Positions 44,489-52,652 of a DNA stretch of 64,000 nt are shown piece after piece. Below the pieces are notes generated by a model. It made no database searches. It was not told where the DNA came from and saw only the letters and a program-made list of their open reading frames with translations. Position numbers and translations under genes: made by a program. The stretch lies in NCBI RefSeq assembly GCF_003258705.1, contig NZ_CP029480.1, positions 1,550,001-1,614,000 on the forward strand, read 5' to 3'. This DNA is from Arcticibacterium luteifluviistationis. GTDB lineage: Bacteria > Bacteroidota > Bacteroidia > Cytophagales > Spirosomataceae. Position 1 is the first letter of the stretch. Every line of letters starts with the position of its first letter.

Positions 44489-45946
44489 TTATACTTCCCA
44501 GCCTTTTCTGTAAGTTCTTCCTACAAACTGATTAGCAGCTTCTAGGTTAGTGATACGCATGTTTTCACCATCCCAAAGAAGTTTCTTTCTGGCGAAGAAG
44601 TCCATTTTTCCTTTACTGTTTTCTTTTCTAAGCATGTAACTTCTGATAGCTAAGTTACCCATCAGTACCGTTTCTGTCATAGGTCCTGCATAGTCAAAAG
44701 AAGATGTTAGACCTAGGTGTTCAGAGCTCTTGAAGCCTGCTTTACACGCATCTACCCATTTTCTGTGGTGACCGTATTCTGGCTCATCACTTTTTTCTAC
44801 TTCTGGTCCAAATTCCGTAGTGCCATCATTTAGGTAAAGTTTTGGCATTAATGGAGAACTGTCGTTAATATTGGTAGAAATAATTCCTTTCTCACCAATG
44901 ATTAAAACACCATTTTGACTGTCTTTTCCTCCGATATCATCATTGGCAGGGATAATGTCTGGGTGAGAAGGTCTAATACCTCCGTCGCTCCATGTCAGTT
45001 CTATTGGTGATTTACTTTTAGCAGTAGCACCAAATTTTAGCGTAATAAAAGAAGATGGAGGGCAACCTTCTGGGTGGTAATCTGCATTCCACATTTCAGA
45101 ATAAATAGAAGCTACAGAACACTCCGCTGCTGTAGGGTATTTTAAATTTAATGTTCTGAATGGAATATCAATTAAGTGACATCCTACGTCTCCTAGGGCT
45201 CCAGTGCCATAATCCCACCAGCCTCTCCAGTTAAATGGATGCATGTTTGGAGTGAAAGGTTTAAACTCATTAGGTCCTAGCCATAAATCCCAATTAAAAT
45301 CTTTTGGTTTTAAACTTGCATTTGGCTCTGGCATGGCATTCCCTTGCGGCCAAACTGGTCTGTTAGACCAAACCTGAACTTTTGAAATTTTACCTAAGGC
45401 ATCAGAGTCAACCCATTTTTGAACTAGACCTAGAAGTTCATTAGAACCTCCTTGGTTTCCCATTTGAGTTACAATTTTTTTATCTCTAGCCATTTCTGTT
45501 AATATTCTTGCTTCACGAATATTATGCGTCATTGGCTTTTGAACGTACACGTGAACACCTCTTTCCATAGCATATTTAGCTGCTGGACCGTGAACATGGT
45601 CAGGAGTAGAAATAGTAACTGCGTCTATATCTTTTTCCTTATCTAGCATTTCTCTATAATCTGCATAAAGTTTTGCTTTAGGAAAAGCTTTTACTGAGGA
45701 AGATGCAGAACCCGAAAAGTCTACATCACATAGAGCTACTACTCTTTCACGACCTTTTACAGAAGCATTTCTGATATCACTGGCTCCCTTACCACCAGCA
45801 CCTATGGCTGCTAGGTTTAACTGGTCACTTGGAGCGGTGAAGCCTACTCCACCTAAAACATGTCTAGGTACTACAAAAAAAGAAGAAGCGATGGCTCCTT
45901 TCTTAATGAAGTCCCTTCTTGAGGAATTATTCTTTTTTGATTTCAT
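44489..45946 (-). CDS. Tat-exported Gfo/Idh/MocA-family oxidoreductase
   Basis: 485 residues. Twin-Arg signal SSRRDFIKKGAIASSFFV at the N-terminus predicts folded export to the periplasm with NAD(P) bound. The Rossmann domain has LAAIGAGGKGASDI and ALCDVDFSG, VTISTPDHVHGPAAKYAM and VHVYVQKPMTHN (the catalytic-region E/Q-K-P is Q-K-P here). GTGALGDVGCHLIDIPF is the Gfo-family metal/substrate motif. Likely oxidises a sugar at C3; the adjacent DUF1080 lipoprotein could hydrolyse the product. Substrate unknown. Confidence 0.9.
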   Translation of the reverse strand: MKSKKNNSSRRDFIKKGAIASSFFVVPRHVLGGVGFTAPSDQLNLAAIGAGGKGASDIRNASVKGRERVVALCDVDFSGSASSSVKAFPKAKLYADYREMLDKEKDIDAVTISTPDHVHGPAAKYAMERGVHVYVQKPMTHNIREARILTEMARDKKIVTQMGNQGGSNELLGLVQKWVDSDALGKISKVQVWSNRPVWPQGNAMPEPNASLKPKDFNWDLWLGPNEFKPFTPNMHPFNWRGWWDYGTGALGDVGCHLIDIPFRTLNLKYPTAAECSVASIYSEMWNADYHPEGCPPSSFITLKFGATAKSKSPIELTWSDGGIRPSHPDIIPANDDIGGKDSQNGVLIIGEKGIISTNINDSSPLMPKLYLNDGTTEFGPEVEKSDEPEYGHHRKWVDACKAGFKSSEHLGLTSSFDYAGPMTETVLMGNLAIRSYMLRKENSKGKMDFFARKKLLWDGENMRITNLEAANQFVGRTYRKGWEV

Positions 45947-46380
45947 TTTAAATAGGTTGAATAAATGGTTGTTTAAAGTATTTGATGCTTAGAATATACT
46001 AGTTCTAAATCCTACATAAAATTAAGCAAAATAATAACAGAGAGAATTCTGTGCTGTAATTATTGGCTATCAAATACACGGTTTTGTCTAGTAGTTTAGT
46101 CTTAAGCAAATCTATTTCTAGTTTTAATACTATAAACAAAGGCTTTAAGTACTATTCGAATTGATATTTCTTAAGTCTAAGTCTTCAATTAGTACTTCGT
46201 TAGAAATTTTAGAATAAGGCCTAGAATTCTAATTTTCTAGTTTTTTTGAAGATTAAGTTTGCGAAGTCAGATTAACATTTGTGACAGTAATTTTTTCAAT
46301 CAATTTCAATAGCCTTGAGAAAGTAATAAGATCTTTAGTGGGAATGCTTGAAAATAAGGGCTTTACTAGGAATGAAATAT
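45947..46380. other. 434-base AT-rich region without a gene
   Basis: Separates the oxidoreductase from the sigma operon end. No ORF or RNA structure supported. A perfect 10-bp palindrome TAGAATTCTA lies at 46222-46231. Confidence 0.5.
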
Positions 46381-46854
46381 TCATCTAGGACCATTTGGTG
46401 GAGGTGGTGGATTTTTAGACGGGGATAAAATTTCTTTTAAGATTGTCTTCATAAAGGGCTCGAAACTGGCTAATTGTTCGGGTTTTAATATCGCCTTGAT
46501 TTCTTCGAAATGTTTGTAAGTAAGCTCAATTTTCTCTTTTTCTAGTTCTTGGATTTCTTGAAGTAAGCTGTCTTTTGAGTTAGTAGGTTTGTCAATTAGA
46601 CCATTAAAAAAAGGAGAAACCAACGCTCGCTGACTTGCACCAATTTTATCCATGTTCTCTTTATGCTGCATGGCAGATTTTATAAATAACTCATGTTGTT
46701 CACTATTAAGTTTAAGTATCTCAATAGGATTTCCTTGTTCTGGTCGGTGTTCTTGGCCAGCTTTAGGTTTGGTCAGGAAAAAGAAAGCCACCATGGCTAG
46801 ATTAAGAATCAACAAACCAATAGTGCTGTATTTATAGAAGTCTTGCTGTTTCAT
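46381..46854 (-). CDS. Membrane-anchored CpxP/Spy/CnrX-like periplasmic sensor
   Basis: 157 residues: one N-terminal membrane helix (TIGLLILNLAMVAFFFL) then a periplasmic, helical, Glu/Lys-rich hairpin. LNSEQHELFIKSAMQHKENM and LKPEQLASFEPFMKTIL correspond to the LTPEQ-type motifs of Spy/CpxP and of the metal sensor CnrX. The C-terminus is Pro-rich (NPPPPPNGPR). Third gene of the sigma operon; stop of the anti-sigma gene is 2 bases upstream. It probably controls the sigma/anti-sigma pair in response to envelope or metal stress. Confidence 0.75.
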   Translation of the reverse strand: MKQQDFYKYSTIGLLILNLAMVAFFFLTKPKAGQEHRPEQGNPIEILKLNSEQHELFIKSAMQHKENMDKIGASQRALVSPFFNGLIDKPTNSKDSLLQEIQELEKEKIELTYKHFEEIKAILKPEQLASFEPFMKTILKEILSPSKNPPPPPNGPR

Positions 46855-46856
46855 TC

Positions 46857-47144
46857 TTAATAAATATTATAATCAGAAATAAGCTGAAGGCTTGAATCTG
46901 TGGTTTGACTGGTATTTAGATTGTCATTTTGAGCGTAGGTATAAAGAGCATAGCTGTTAATAAAAATTAAGGTAGCTGCCACTGCGGCAATCATCCTCCA
47001 CTGTGTCAATGAAATGACTTTTGCCTTTGGTTTATCAATTTTACCTTTTATTAGGTCAAATAACTCAGGTCTTGGCTTAGCAGATGTGCTATCTTTCATG
47101 CTAGTCAGTACCTTGTTCTTCCAGTTTTCTTTATTGTTCTGCAT
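46857..47144 (-). CDS. Small anti-sigma-like membrane protein
   Basis: 95 residues. A cytoplasmic, Lys-rich N-terminal half (ELFDLIKGKIDKPKAKVI) that could bind the sigma factor, one membrane helix (WRMIAAVAATLIFINSYALY), and a short periplasmic tail. It follows the sigma gene by 25 bases and precedes the CpxP/CnrX-like gene by 2. The order sigma / one-span anti-sigma / periplasmic sensor is the mirror of cnrYXH. Direct similarity to an anti-sigma family is weak; the call rests on position and topology. Confidence 0.75.
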   Translation of the reverse strand: MQNNKENWKNKVLTSMKDSTSAKPRPELFDLIKGKIDKPKAKVISLTQWRMIAAVAATLIFINSYALYTYAQNDNLNTSQTTDSSLQLISDYNIY

Positions 47145-47169
47145 CTTGGCTTATTTTATCTTTAGACAC

Positions 47170-47733
47170 TTATTTTTTCTTTTTCCTTCGGTGAGGATAT
47201 AAATTTTCTAAACTTTTCTTCAAATTACCCTTGGCTCTTTGCAAAAGAGACTCCACAGCCTTAACTGATAAGTCCATGGCAAGGGCTACTTCTTTCTGCG
47301 GCATTTCTTCTATTTGGGCTAGAATGAAAGCCATTTTCTGTGATTCGGGAAGCTCTTCAATAGCTTTGAATAAAGCTTTAGCGTTTTCTTTATTCTCTAA
47401 TAGCACTCCTGGATGTTCAAAGTCGGCTTGTAGAAATTCATTTTCCGAAAGCTCAGACGTTATCCATTTTTTACCTTTTTTGATAGAGTTCAGCGATGTG
47501 TTTACGGTGATTCTATAAACCCAGGTACCCACGGCAGACCCTCCTTTAAATTTGCTTGCGTTCTGATAAATTTTAAGAAAAACGTCCTGAGAGATTTCTT
47601 CAGCATTCTCTACATTTTGAGTGTACATCAGGGCCAAGTTATAAACCTTGGCAGAATAAATATCATAGAGCTGCTTAAAGGCTTCTCCATCGCCTTCAGC
47701 TACCTTTTCTAGGATGTCCTGATGTTTATCCAA
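47170..47733 (-). CDS. ECF-type RNA polymerase sigma factor
   Basis: 187 residues: region 2 (AFKQLYDIYSAKVYNLAL, EEISQDVFLKIYQNASKF, GTWVYRITVNTSLN) at about 18-92 and region 4 (ELPESQKMAFILAQIEEM, KEVALAMDLSVKAVESLLQ) at about 120-175. It heads a three-gene operon with the anti-sigma-like and sensor proteins. No promoter matching TAnnTTTG is clear; such operons often autoregulate through an alternative promoter. Confidence 0.92.
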   Translation of the reverse strand: MDKHQDILEKVAEGDGEAFKQLYDIYSAKVYNLALMYTQNVENAEEISQDVFLKIYQNASKFKGGSAVGTWVYRITVNTSLNSIKKGKKWITSELSENEFLQADFEHPGVLLENKENAKALFKAIEELPESQKMAFILAQIEEMPQKEVALAMDLSVKAVESLLQRAKGNLKKSLENLYPHRRKKKK

Positions 47734-47810
47734 TATTGATAAGAATAAAGTTTAATGCTCAAACATCAGGAAAAGGCTTTGTAAAATGAAATAAGAATGG
47801 AACAAAGTTT

Positions 47811-49292
47811 TTAAATATCAGGAATTGCGTCTTCTGGGTGTATGGCTTCGCCTTCCCAAATTGGGGTTCCGTTTTCATATTGCAAAACCCTAAATCCATT
47901 TCCAAAGTAAGGAAGGTGGTTTTCTTTGGGTATCCATTTTGCTAAGTTTTCTTTGATACCGTTTAGGTTTTGGCTACTAGCTACGTTTTCCCATTCATTA
48001 GGGTCTTTTGTTAAATCATATAGTTCTTCGCTACCATCTACATATTGAATATATCGCCACTCATTAGTTCTAATACTATGGTTTTTGTAGTTGTTTGTTG
48101 TAATTGCCGGTCTTATTTCTTTAGTTTTTTTGCCTTGCAATTCCGCTATAAGCGAAACTCCTTCCAAGTCAGTTTTTACGGGTAAATTACATAAAGCATT
48201 TAGGGTAGGGTATATGTCGAGAAGTTCAACTGGATTGTCAAATTGTGTATTTTTATTTATTCCTGGGCCGGCAAAAATTAAAGGAACATGTGTAGAACGC
48301 TCCCATAAAGTGTTTTTGCCACTGATTTCTTTTTCACCTAAATGGTACCCATGGTCTGACCAAAGCACCACAATGGTGTTTTCTGCAAAACCATTTTCAT
48401 CCAAAGCATCTAGTAATCTACCCACCTGACTATCTACAAAACTTATGGCAGCCAGATAAGATCTTACAAGCGGTTTTAATTGCTGACTCTCTTCCATCCA
48501 TTTAAGGCGTGGCTCAGGTACTTTCCAGTGATTATACCATGATGCTCTCGGGGTATCTTCTCTATCGTTTTCTAGCATAGGTGGCATAACCAATGTTTCA
48601 TAAGGATACATGTTAAACCATTTTTCTGTCACGTAAACAGGAACATGAGGCAGGAAAAAACCACAGGATAAAAAGAAAGGGTCTTTTGGCTTGCTGTTTA
48701 GTACATCCACAGCCCAACTGGCAACTTCATAATCGCCTTTGTCTTCGTCATTATGTGGGAAGGTTCCCCAGTCCATAAGTGAGTGGTTTCCTCCTGGAGT
48801 AAAACCTATGAGTTTTTCTTCAGGCTTTGGTTTTATGTCGGTTCCAGGCCCTAGAATGTCAAATTCATGGTCGTTTTCTCCTCTTCCATTATTGCCATGA
48901 AATATTTTACCTGTACTATAATTTGTATAACCGTTTTGGGAGAAATACTGCGGTAAGGTCACCAAGTGCTTAAGAGAATCAACATTCCTAATCCATGGCG
49001 ATAAGCCGTAAACGCCTGTGGTAGATGGTCTGAGACCAGTTAATAAGCTGGTTCGAGAAGGATTACAGATAGGTGACTGTGTATGAGCATTGGTGAAAAG
49101 CATGCCTCTAGCAGCTAGCTTGTCAATGTTCGGTGTTTTAATTTGTGGATGCCCATCCAAACAGCCTATCCAGTCATTCAGATCGTCAATAGAGATAAAA
49201 AGCACGTTGGGTTTTTCAATCTTATCAGGTTCTTGTGTACAAGATGCAGTTAGGAATACTAAGGAGCTGAGAAAGAATAGTTTTAATTTCAT
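47811..49292 (-). CDS. Sulfatase lipoprotein (iduronate-2-sulfatase-like)
   Basis: 493-residue type I sulfatase. Lipoprotein signal FFLSSLVFLTASC (Cys18). The active-site Cys76 in PICNPSRTSLLTG, matured to formylglycine by an external enzyme, fits C-x-P-x-R. Metal-binding Asp residues are in FISIDDLNDW, and SDHGYHLGEKEISGKNTLWE is the second site. Length and motifs resemble iduronate-2-sulfatase. Such enzymes remove sulfate from algal or animal polysaccharides. The nearby LamG and 3-keto-glycoside genes fit scavenging of sulfated glycans. No sulfatase-maturase gene is in the window. Confidence 0.92.
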   Translation of the reverse strand: MKLKLFFLSSLVFLTASCTQEPDKIEKPNVLFISIDDLNDWIGCLDGHPQIKTPNIDKLAARGMLFTNAHTQSPICNPSRTSLLTGLRPSTTGVYGLSPWIRNVDSLKHLVTLPQYFSQNGYTNYSTGKIFHGNNGRGENDHEFDILGPGTDIKPKPEEKLIGFTPGGNHSLMDWGTFPHNDEDKGDYEVASWAVDVLNSKPKDPFFLSCGFFLPHVPVYVTEKWFNMYPYETLVMPPMLENDREDTPRASWYNHWKVPEPRLKWMEESQQLKPLVRSYLAAISFVDSQVGRLLDALDENGFAENTIVVLWSDHGYHLGEKEISGKNTLWERSTHVPLIFAGPGINKNTQFDNPVELLDIYPTLNALCNLPVKTDLEGVSLIAELQGKKTKEIRPAITTNNYKNHSIRTNEWRYIQYVDGSEELYDLTKDPNEWENVASSQNLNGIKENLAKWIPKENHLPYFGNGFRVLQYENGTPIWEGEAIHPEDAIPDI

Positions 49293-49404
49293 AGGGTGCT
49301 TTATAGGGTGCTAGGTTAAATTTAAAGTAGGCTGAGAGAAAGACCTAGAACCAAACAGAATTATTTCGTTTGTTGACCTAGGACAGGGATAAAATAATTT
49401 AATG

Positions 49405-50472
49405 CTAATCTTCTGTTTTTTCAGCCACCTCACTTTCTTCTATTAACTCTTCAATCTCCTCCTTTTCTTCTTCTTTCAAAGGTTTTGGCTTTTCTGTTAC
49501 AGAGCTATTGACACTAAACTCTGAGTAAAGTGGGAGGTGGTCAGAGCCAATTTCTGGCAAGGTGTTCATGTGGTAAATCTTTATTTCTTCCGAATGGTAG
49601 AGTAAGTCAATAGGGAACCTCATGAAAAAAGGTTTGACAGGAAATGTGGAGAAAAAACCTCTTCGCTTTCGAGCATCTTTCAAGTCTGAAGTTTTAGCAA
49701 ATAGCGTGGAAACATTTGACCAACATACGCTATTAAAATCACCAATAACTAAACTAGGAGTTTCTGACTTTCTAATCAATTTGGCAATGCTTAGTAGCTC
49801 GCCATCTTTCTTTTTTGAAGTCACTTCTTCGGTAGGGCTTGGTGGAGGTGGGTGTACACCCCAAAACACAAATTCTTTTCCGTCTCTATCTTTCAAATGT
49901 GCTTCGATAGTCGGTCTTTCGTCAGTCAAAAAGTAATGCACCTTTATGTTTTCTGCTTTTAGTTTAGTGTAAAAGTGCATTCCATAGGTGTTTTCTTTGG
50001 GTACTTTTTTGTTGTATTGATAATCAACTTCAATCTCTTCCATAGCTTCTTCCCAAGCTTTATTACTTTCAATAGTCAGTAGAATGTCTGGTTGAAGGTC
50101 TTTAACCATTGCTGTCAGTTTATGGTAGCAATCATTGCTCTGCAAAACATTGACACTAATAATTGTCAGCTTTTCAGAATCATCTGGATTATGTTCATGC
50201 TTTTCCCTTTTTAAAATGATGTATGGAGAAATGATTTTGATTTGAGTAACAAGGGATAGGAGCAATGCGAATTGAATGAATCTAACTAAAATAGAAGCAT
50301 CTGAAATTAGGAGGAAACTCAAGACAAAAGTTAAACTTAGAATTACGGCAGACTGAATTCTGACAAAGTCAAAACCCCTTATTAGCCAATGTTTTCCGCC
50401 ACTTAATGGAAGAAAAGTCCCAATTATAAATGGAAATGAAATAAGAAGTAATATGATTTCCTCGGTTATCAT
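49405..50472 (-). CDS. Endonuclease/exonuclease/phosphatase-family protein with membrane N-terminus
   Basis: 355 residues. Two or three hydrophobic segments (about 5-85) anchor it, then an EEP domain facing the periplasm or cytoplasm: TIISVNVLQSND, ILLTIESNKAW with the metal-binding Glu, GVHPPPPSPTEE, VIGDFNSVCWS with the catalytic Asp and Asn, and IGSDHLPLYSEF with the terminal Asp-His pair. The C-terminus is a very acidic Glu-rich tail. Substrate may be nucleic acid or phospholipid-type phosphodiesters. It forms a short operon with the Gly-zipper gene 20 bases upstream. Confidence 0.87.
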   Translation of the reverse strand: MITEEIILLLISFPFIIGTFLPLSGGKHWLIRGFDFVRIQSAVILSLTFVLSFLLISDASILVRFIQFALLLSLVTQIKIISPYIILKREKHEHNPDDSEKLTIISVNVLQSNDCYHKLTAMVKDLQPDILLTIESNKAWEEAMEEIEVDYQYNKKVPKENTYGMHFYTKLKAENIKVHYFLTDERPTIEAHLKDRDGKEFVFWGVHPPPPSPTEEVTSKKKDGELLSIAKLIRKSETPSLVIGDFNSVCWSNVSTLFAKTSDLKDARKRRGFFSTFPVKPFFMRFPIDLLYHSEEIKIYHMNTLPEIGSDHLPLYSEFSVNSSVTEKPKPLKEEEKEEIEELIEESEVAEKTED

Positions 50473-50491
50473 GAGATGATTTTTCTTCGCT

Positions 50492-50956
50492 TTAAAACTT
50501 TACTTCTAAGTCTAATTGATTGCCTTGAGCAGCAGCTTTTTTATCCATCTGAGTTCCAATGGCTAGGCCAATAGCCATACCGATAGGCATTCCAATTCCA
50601 ATAAACGCCATGTTACCTAAAACAGAGCCAAATGCAACACCCAGAGGAACACCAAATGCTCCGACTCCAATGGCTAACCAGAGATTTCGATAATGGTTTT
50701 TCGTAACTATTTTAAGTTCTTTTTCTAGGAAGTTAATAGTTTTAGATAGCGAAGTTTTAATTTGCTTGGCTAGCTTTTTTCCTGATTCTAGGCTATTGTT
50801 TATACCATCCACTTCTATATTTATAATTTGAACAGTATCTTCTGAAAGTGTACGAGAATTTAGTTCTTCCATAAGGTTTTCAAACTGGATAAACTGTTTT
50901 AATTCTCGGCTTTTTTCTTCTAAATCTGGCTTTTTGAGGAGGTCTTTAATCTTCAT
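50492..50956 (-). CDS. Glycine-zipper membrane protein
   Basis: 154 residues. About 85 charged, coiled-coil-forming residues (LEEKSRELKQFIQFENLM, KKLAKQIKTSLSKTINFLE) precede two adjacent hydrophobic hairpin segments of regularly spaced Gly (LWLAIGVGAFGVPLGVAFGS, then FIGIGMPIGMAIGLAIGTQ). Glycine zippers favour oligomerising membrane helices. No named family. It has a good TAnnTTTG element upstream and is followed by the EEP-domain gene, so the two may act together. Confidence 0.65.
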   Translation of the reverse strand: MKIKDLLKKPDLEEKSRELKQFIQFENLMEELNSRTLSEDTVQIINIEVDGINNSLESGKKLAKQIKTSLSKTINFLEKELKIVTKNHYRNLWLAIGVGAFGVPLGVAFGSVLGNMAFIGIGMPIGMAIGLAIGTQMDKKAAAQGNQLDLEVKF

Positions 50957-51017
50957 GGTTGGTTTGTAATTAGCTTTTATTAATGTCTAAGATACTGTTT
51001 TCTTCGTATGTTGACTG

Positions 51018-51025
51018 CAAAGCTA
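51018..51025 (-). promoter_or_regulatory. Putative -7 element of the Gly-zipper / EEP operon
   Basis: TAGCTTTG on the minus strand, matching TAnnTTTG, 62 bases before the ATG. Confidence 0.4.
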
Positions 51026-51095
51026 TCGCAGAATTCTTTTTTGATTTGGCTGTAAGTAGTGGTAATTTAATTGTCAAATGTAACAGACTCAAAAT

Positions 51096-51521
51096 ATGAC
51101 CCCTTCATCTATTTTCTCCTTTGGAAATGCCTTTGTTCTTTTAGGTTGGTTGCTCTTACTTATTTTACCTCATTGGAAATATACACAGACGCTGGTTTTG
51201 AATGGAGTTATATTGCTTTTAGCTGTGATATATGCCTATTTAGTTATTAAAGATTTAGGCAGTTTTGAAATGGATAGTTTTAACTCTTTAGCCAGTGTGA
51301 AAGCTCTTTTTACTACCGATACCGCCATTGCTATTGGCTGGTTGCATTATCTAGCTTTTGATTTATTTGTTGGAGCCTATGTAGTCAGAAAATCGAAAGA
51401 GGTAGGATTAGCAAGGTGGGTTTATAGCTTGATTCTTCCTTTTGTGTTTATGTTTGGGCCTGTTGGTTATGTGATGTTTGTTTTGGTGAAAATGGTTAAA
51501 ACAAAGTCTTTGGCGGAGTAA
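51096..51521 (+). CDS. ABA4-like (DUF4281) membrane protein
   Basis: 141 residues with four hydrophobic helices. FTTDTAIAIGWLHYLAFDLFVGAYVV, of which the core GWLHYLAFDLFVGAYV is shown, is the signature of DUF4281, the family of plant ABA4 needed to form neoxanthin. FGPVGYVMFVLVK ends the protein. A link to carotenoid or polar-lipid modification is inferred only from the plant homologue; no carotenoid gene is adjacent. Stand-alone gene, convergent with the LamG gene 51 bases downstream. Confidence 0.85.
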   Translation: MTPSSIFSFGNAFVLLGWLLLLILPHWKYTQTLVLNGVILLLAVIYAYLVIKDLGSFEMDSFNSLASVKALFTTDTAIAIGWLHYLAFDLFVGAYVVRKSKEVGLARWVYSLILPFVFMFGPVGYVMFVLVKMVKTKSLAE

Positions 51522-51572
51522 TAGCTAGTATTTTAAAGCAAATGTAGAATGATATACTATTGTATTCAGGGC

Positions 51573-52451
51573 TTAGATTTCTGATAAGACTTTGATTTCT
51601 TTTTCATCTAAAGCTCTATCAAAAACTACCAAACCACCTATCTGACCTTTGAAGAAATTCCCCATGCCTCTCTTAAGCAAAACAGCCCCAACCGTGAAGT
51701 CTGAAACATTATCACCCATTCCGTCGGGAAAATAATAAGGGTTTTTGCTGTGTGTCAGACCATCTGGAGTTTCTTTAAAACCTTCTGTATGAAGAATTAA
51801 TTCAGGCTCGCGTGGTTCAAAAATTCCATTCAAATAGGATTTGGCGTATGTACCGTCGTAAGTAAAGGCCACTACAGCCCATTCATTAGGTGTTACTTTT
51901 TGTTTGCTGGCAGAATAATCTAATGAGTAGGGGTATGGAGGTGTTGGTCTACCAGTTTTGGAGATATGACCACAAACTTGGTTATCACCATTATAGTGTG
52001 GTAATGAAATGAAAAGACCATACTGGCGTTTGCCTCCATCTTGGTACTCATTCCATAAGCCTCCCACAAAACCAGTTTGCTCTCCAGTCCATTTTACCCA
52101 TGCTAAAACGGTTACTTGCTCTGTAATATTTAAAGCTTTTACTTCAGTGTTAGCTAGGGTGAGATATTGATTACCGGTTAGTTCTATAGAATGGCCAGAA
52201 AGTGGTCCTTGATTTAATACCTTAATTCCTGTGTCAGATTCTTTTAAGGGAAATTTAGCCATTCCTGTTGCTTTTTTAGACTTGCCACTTTTCTCTTTAA
52301 ACTGCCAGAGTGCAACAAGATTTTCCGTTGCTTTTAGTTTTTGAATTAGTGCTTTATTGGGTTTAGTATATTGGCCTTGACCTGCAAGTTTATTGCTGAG
52401 AAAGGTTGTTACTAGAAATACTAAAAGAGTGGTTTTGATTACGGTCTGCAT
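51573..52451 (-). CDS. Secreted LamG/concanavalin-like protein
   Basis: From the ATG at 52451: signal peptide TTLLVFLVTTFLSNKLAGQ, then a LamG-type beta-sandwich of about 250 residues. ENLVALWQFKEKSGKSKKA, GNQYLTLANTEVKALNITEQ, VTVLAWVKWTG, WAVVAFTYDGTYAKSYLNG and FKGQIGGLVVFDRALDEKEI are LamG landmarks. ATGs at 52481 and 52535 would lengthen the n-region by up to 28 residues and are less likely. Such domains bind glycans; beside the sulfatase and DUF1080 genes a role in polysaccharide use is possible. Confidence 0.78.
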   Translation of the reverse strand: MQTVIKTTLLVFLVTTFLSNKLAGQGQYTKPNKALIQKLKATENLVALWQFKEKSGKSKKATGMAKFPLKESDTGIKVLNQGPLSGHSIELTGNQYLTLANTEVKALNITEQVTVLAWVKWTGEQTGFVGGLWNEYQDGGKRQYGLFISLPHYNGDNQVCGHISKTGRPTPPYPYSLDYSASKQKVTPNEWAVVAFTYDGTYAKSYLNGIFEPREPELILHTEGFKETPDGLTHSKNPYYFPDGMGDNVSDFTVGAVLLKRGMGNFFKGQIGGLVVFDRALDEKEIKVLSEI

Positions 52452-52652
52452 AAAATGGAGTCTTCTGTATTCAATAGCCATTATTATTTCTTTGATGATT
52501 CTGGTGAAACAAGTTTTGATTCTTGGTTTTGCCATATAGTATTTCGTGCTCTTATCAATTACGAAAATACTTAAAATAGAGGAGTGGAATAAGAACGAGG
52601 GTCTATTTTATACACCAAATAGTTTTTTTCAACCATCTAGATAATGCAATCC

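Noticed and set aside
46222-46231. TAGAATTCTA palindrome as an operator
   Set aside because: A single ten-base palindrome in AT-rich DNA is expected by chance and has no partner.
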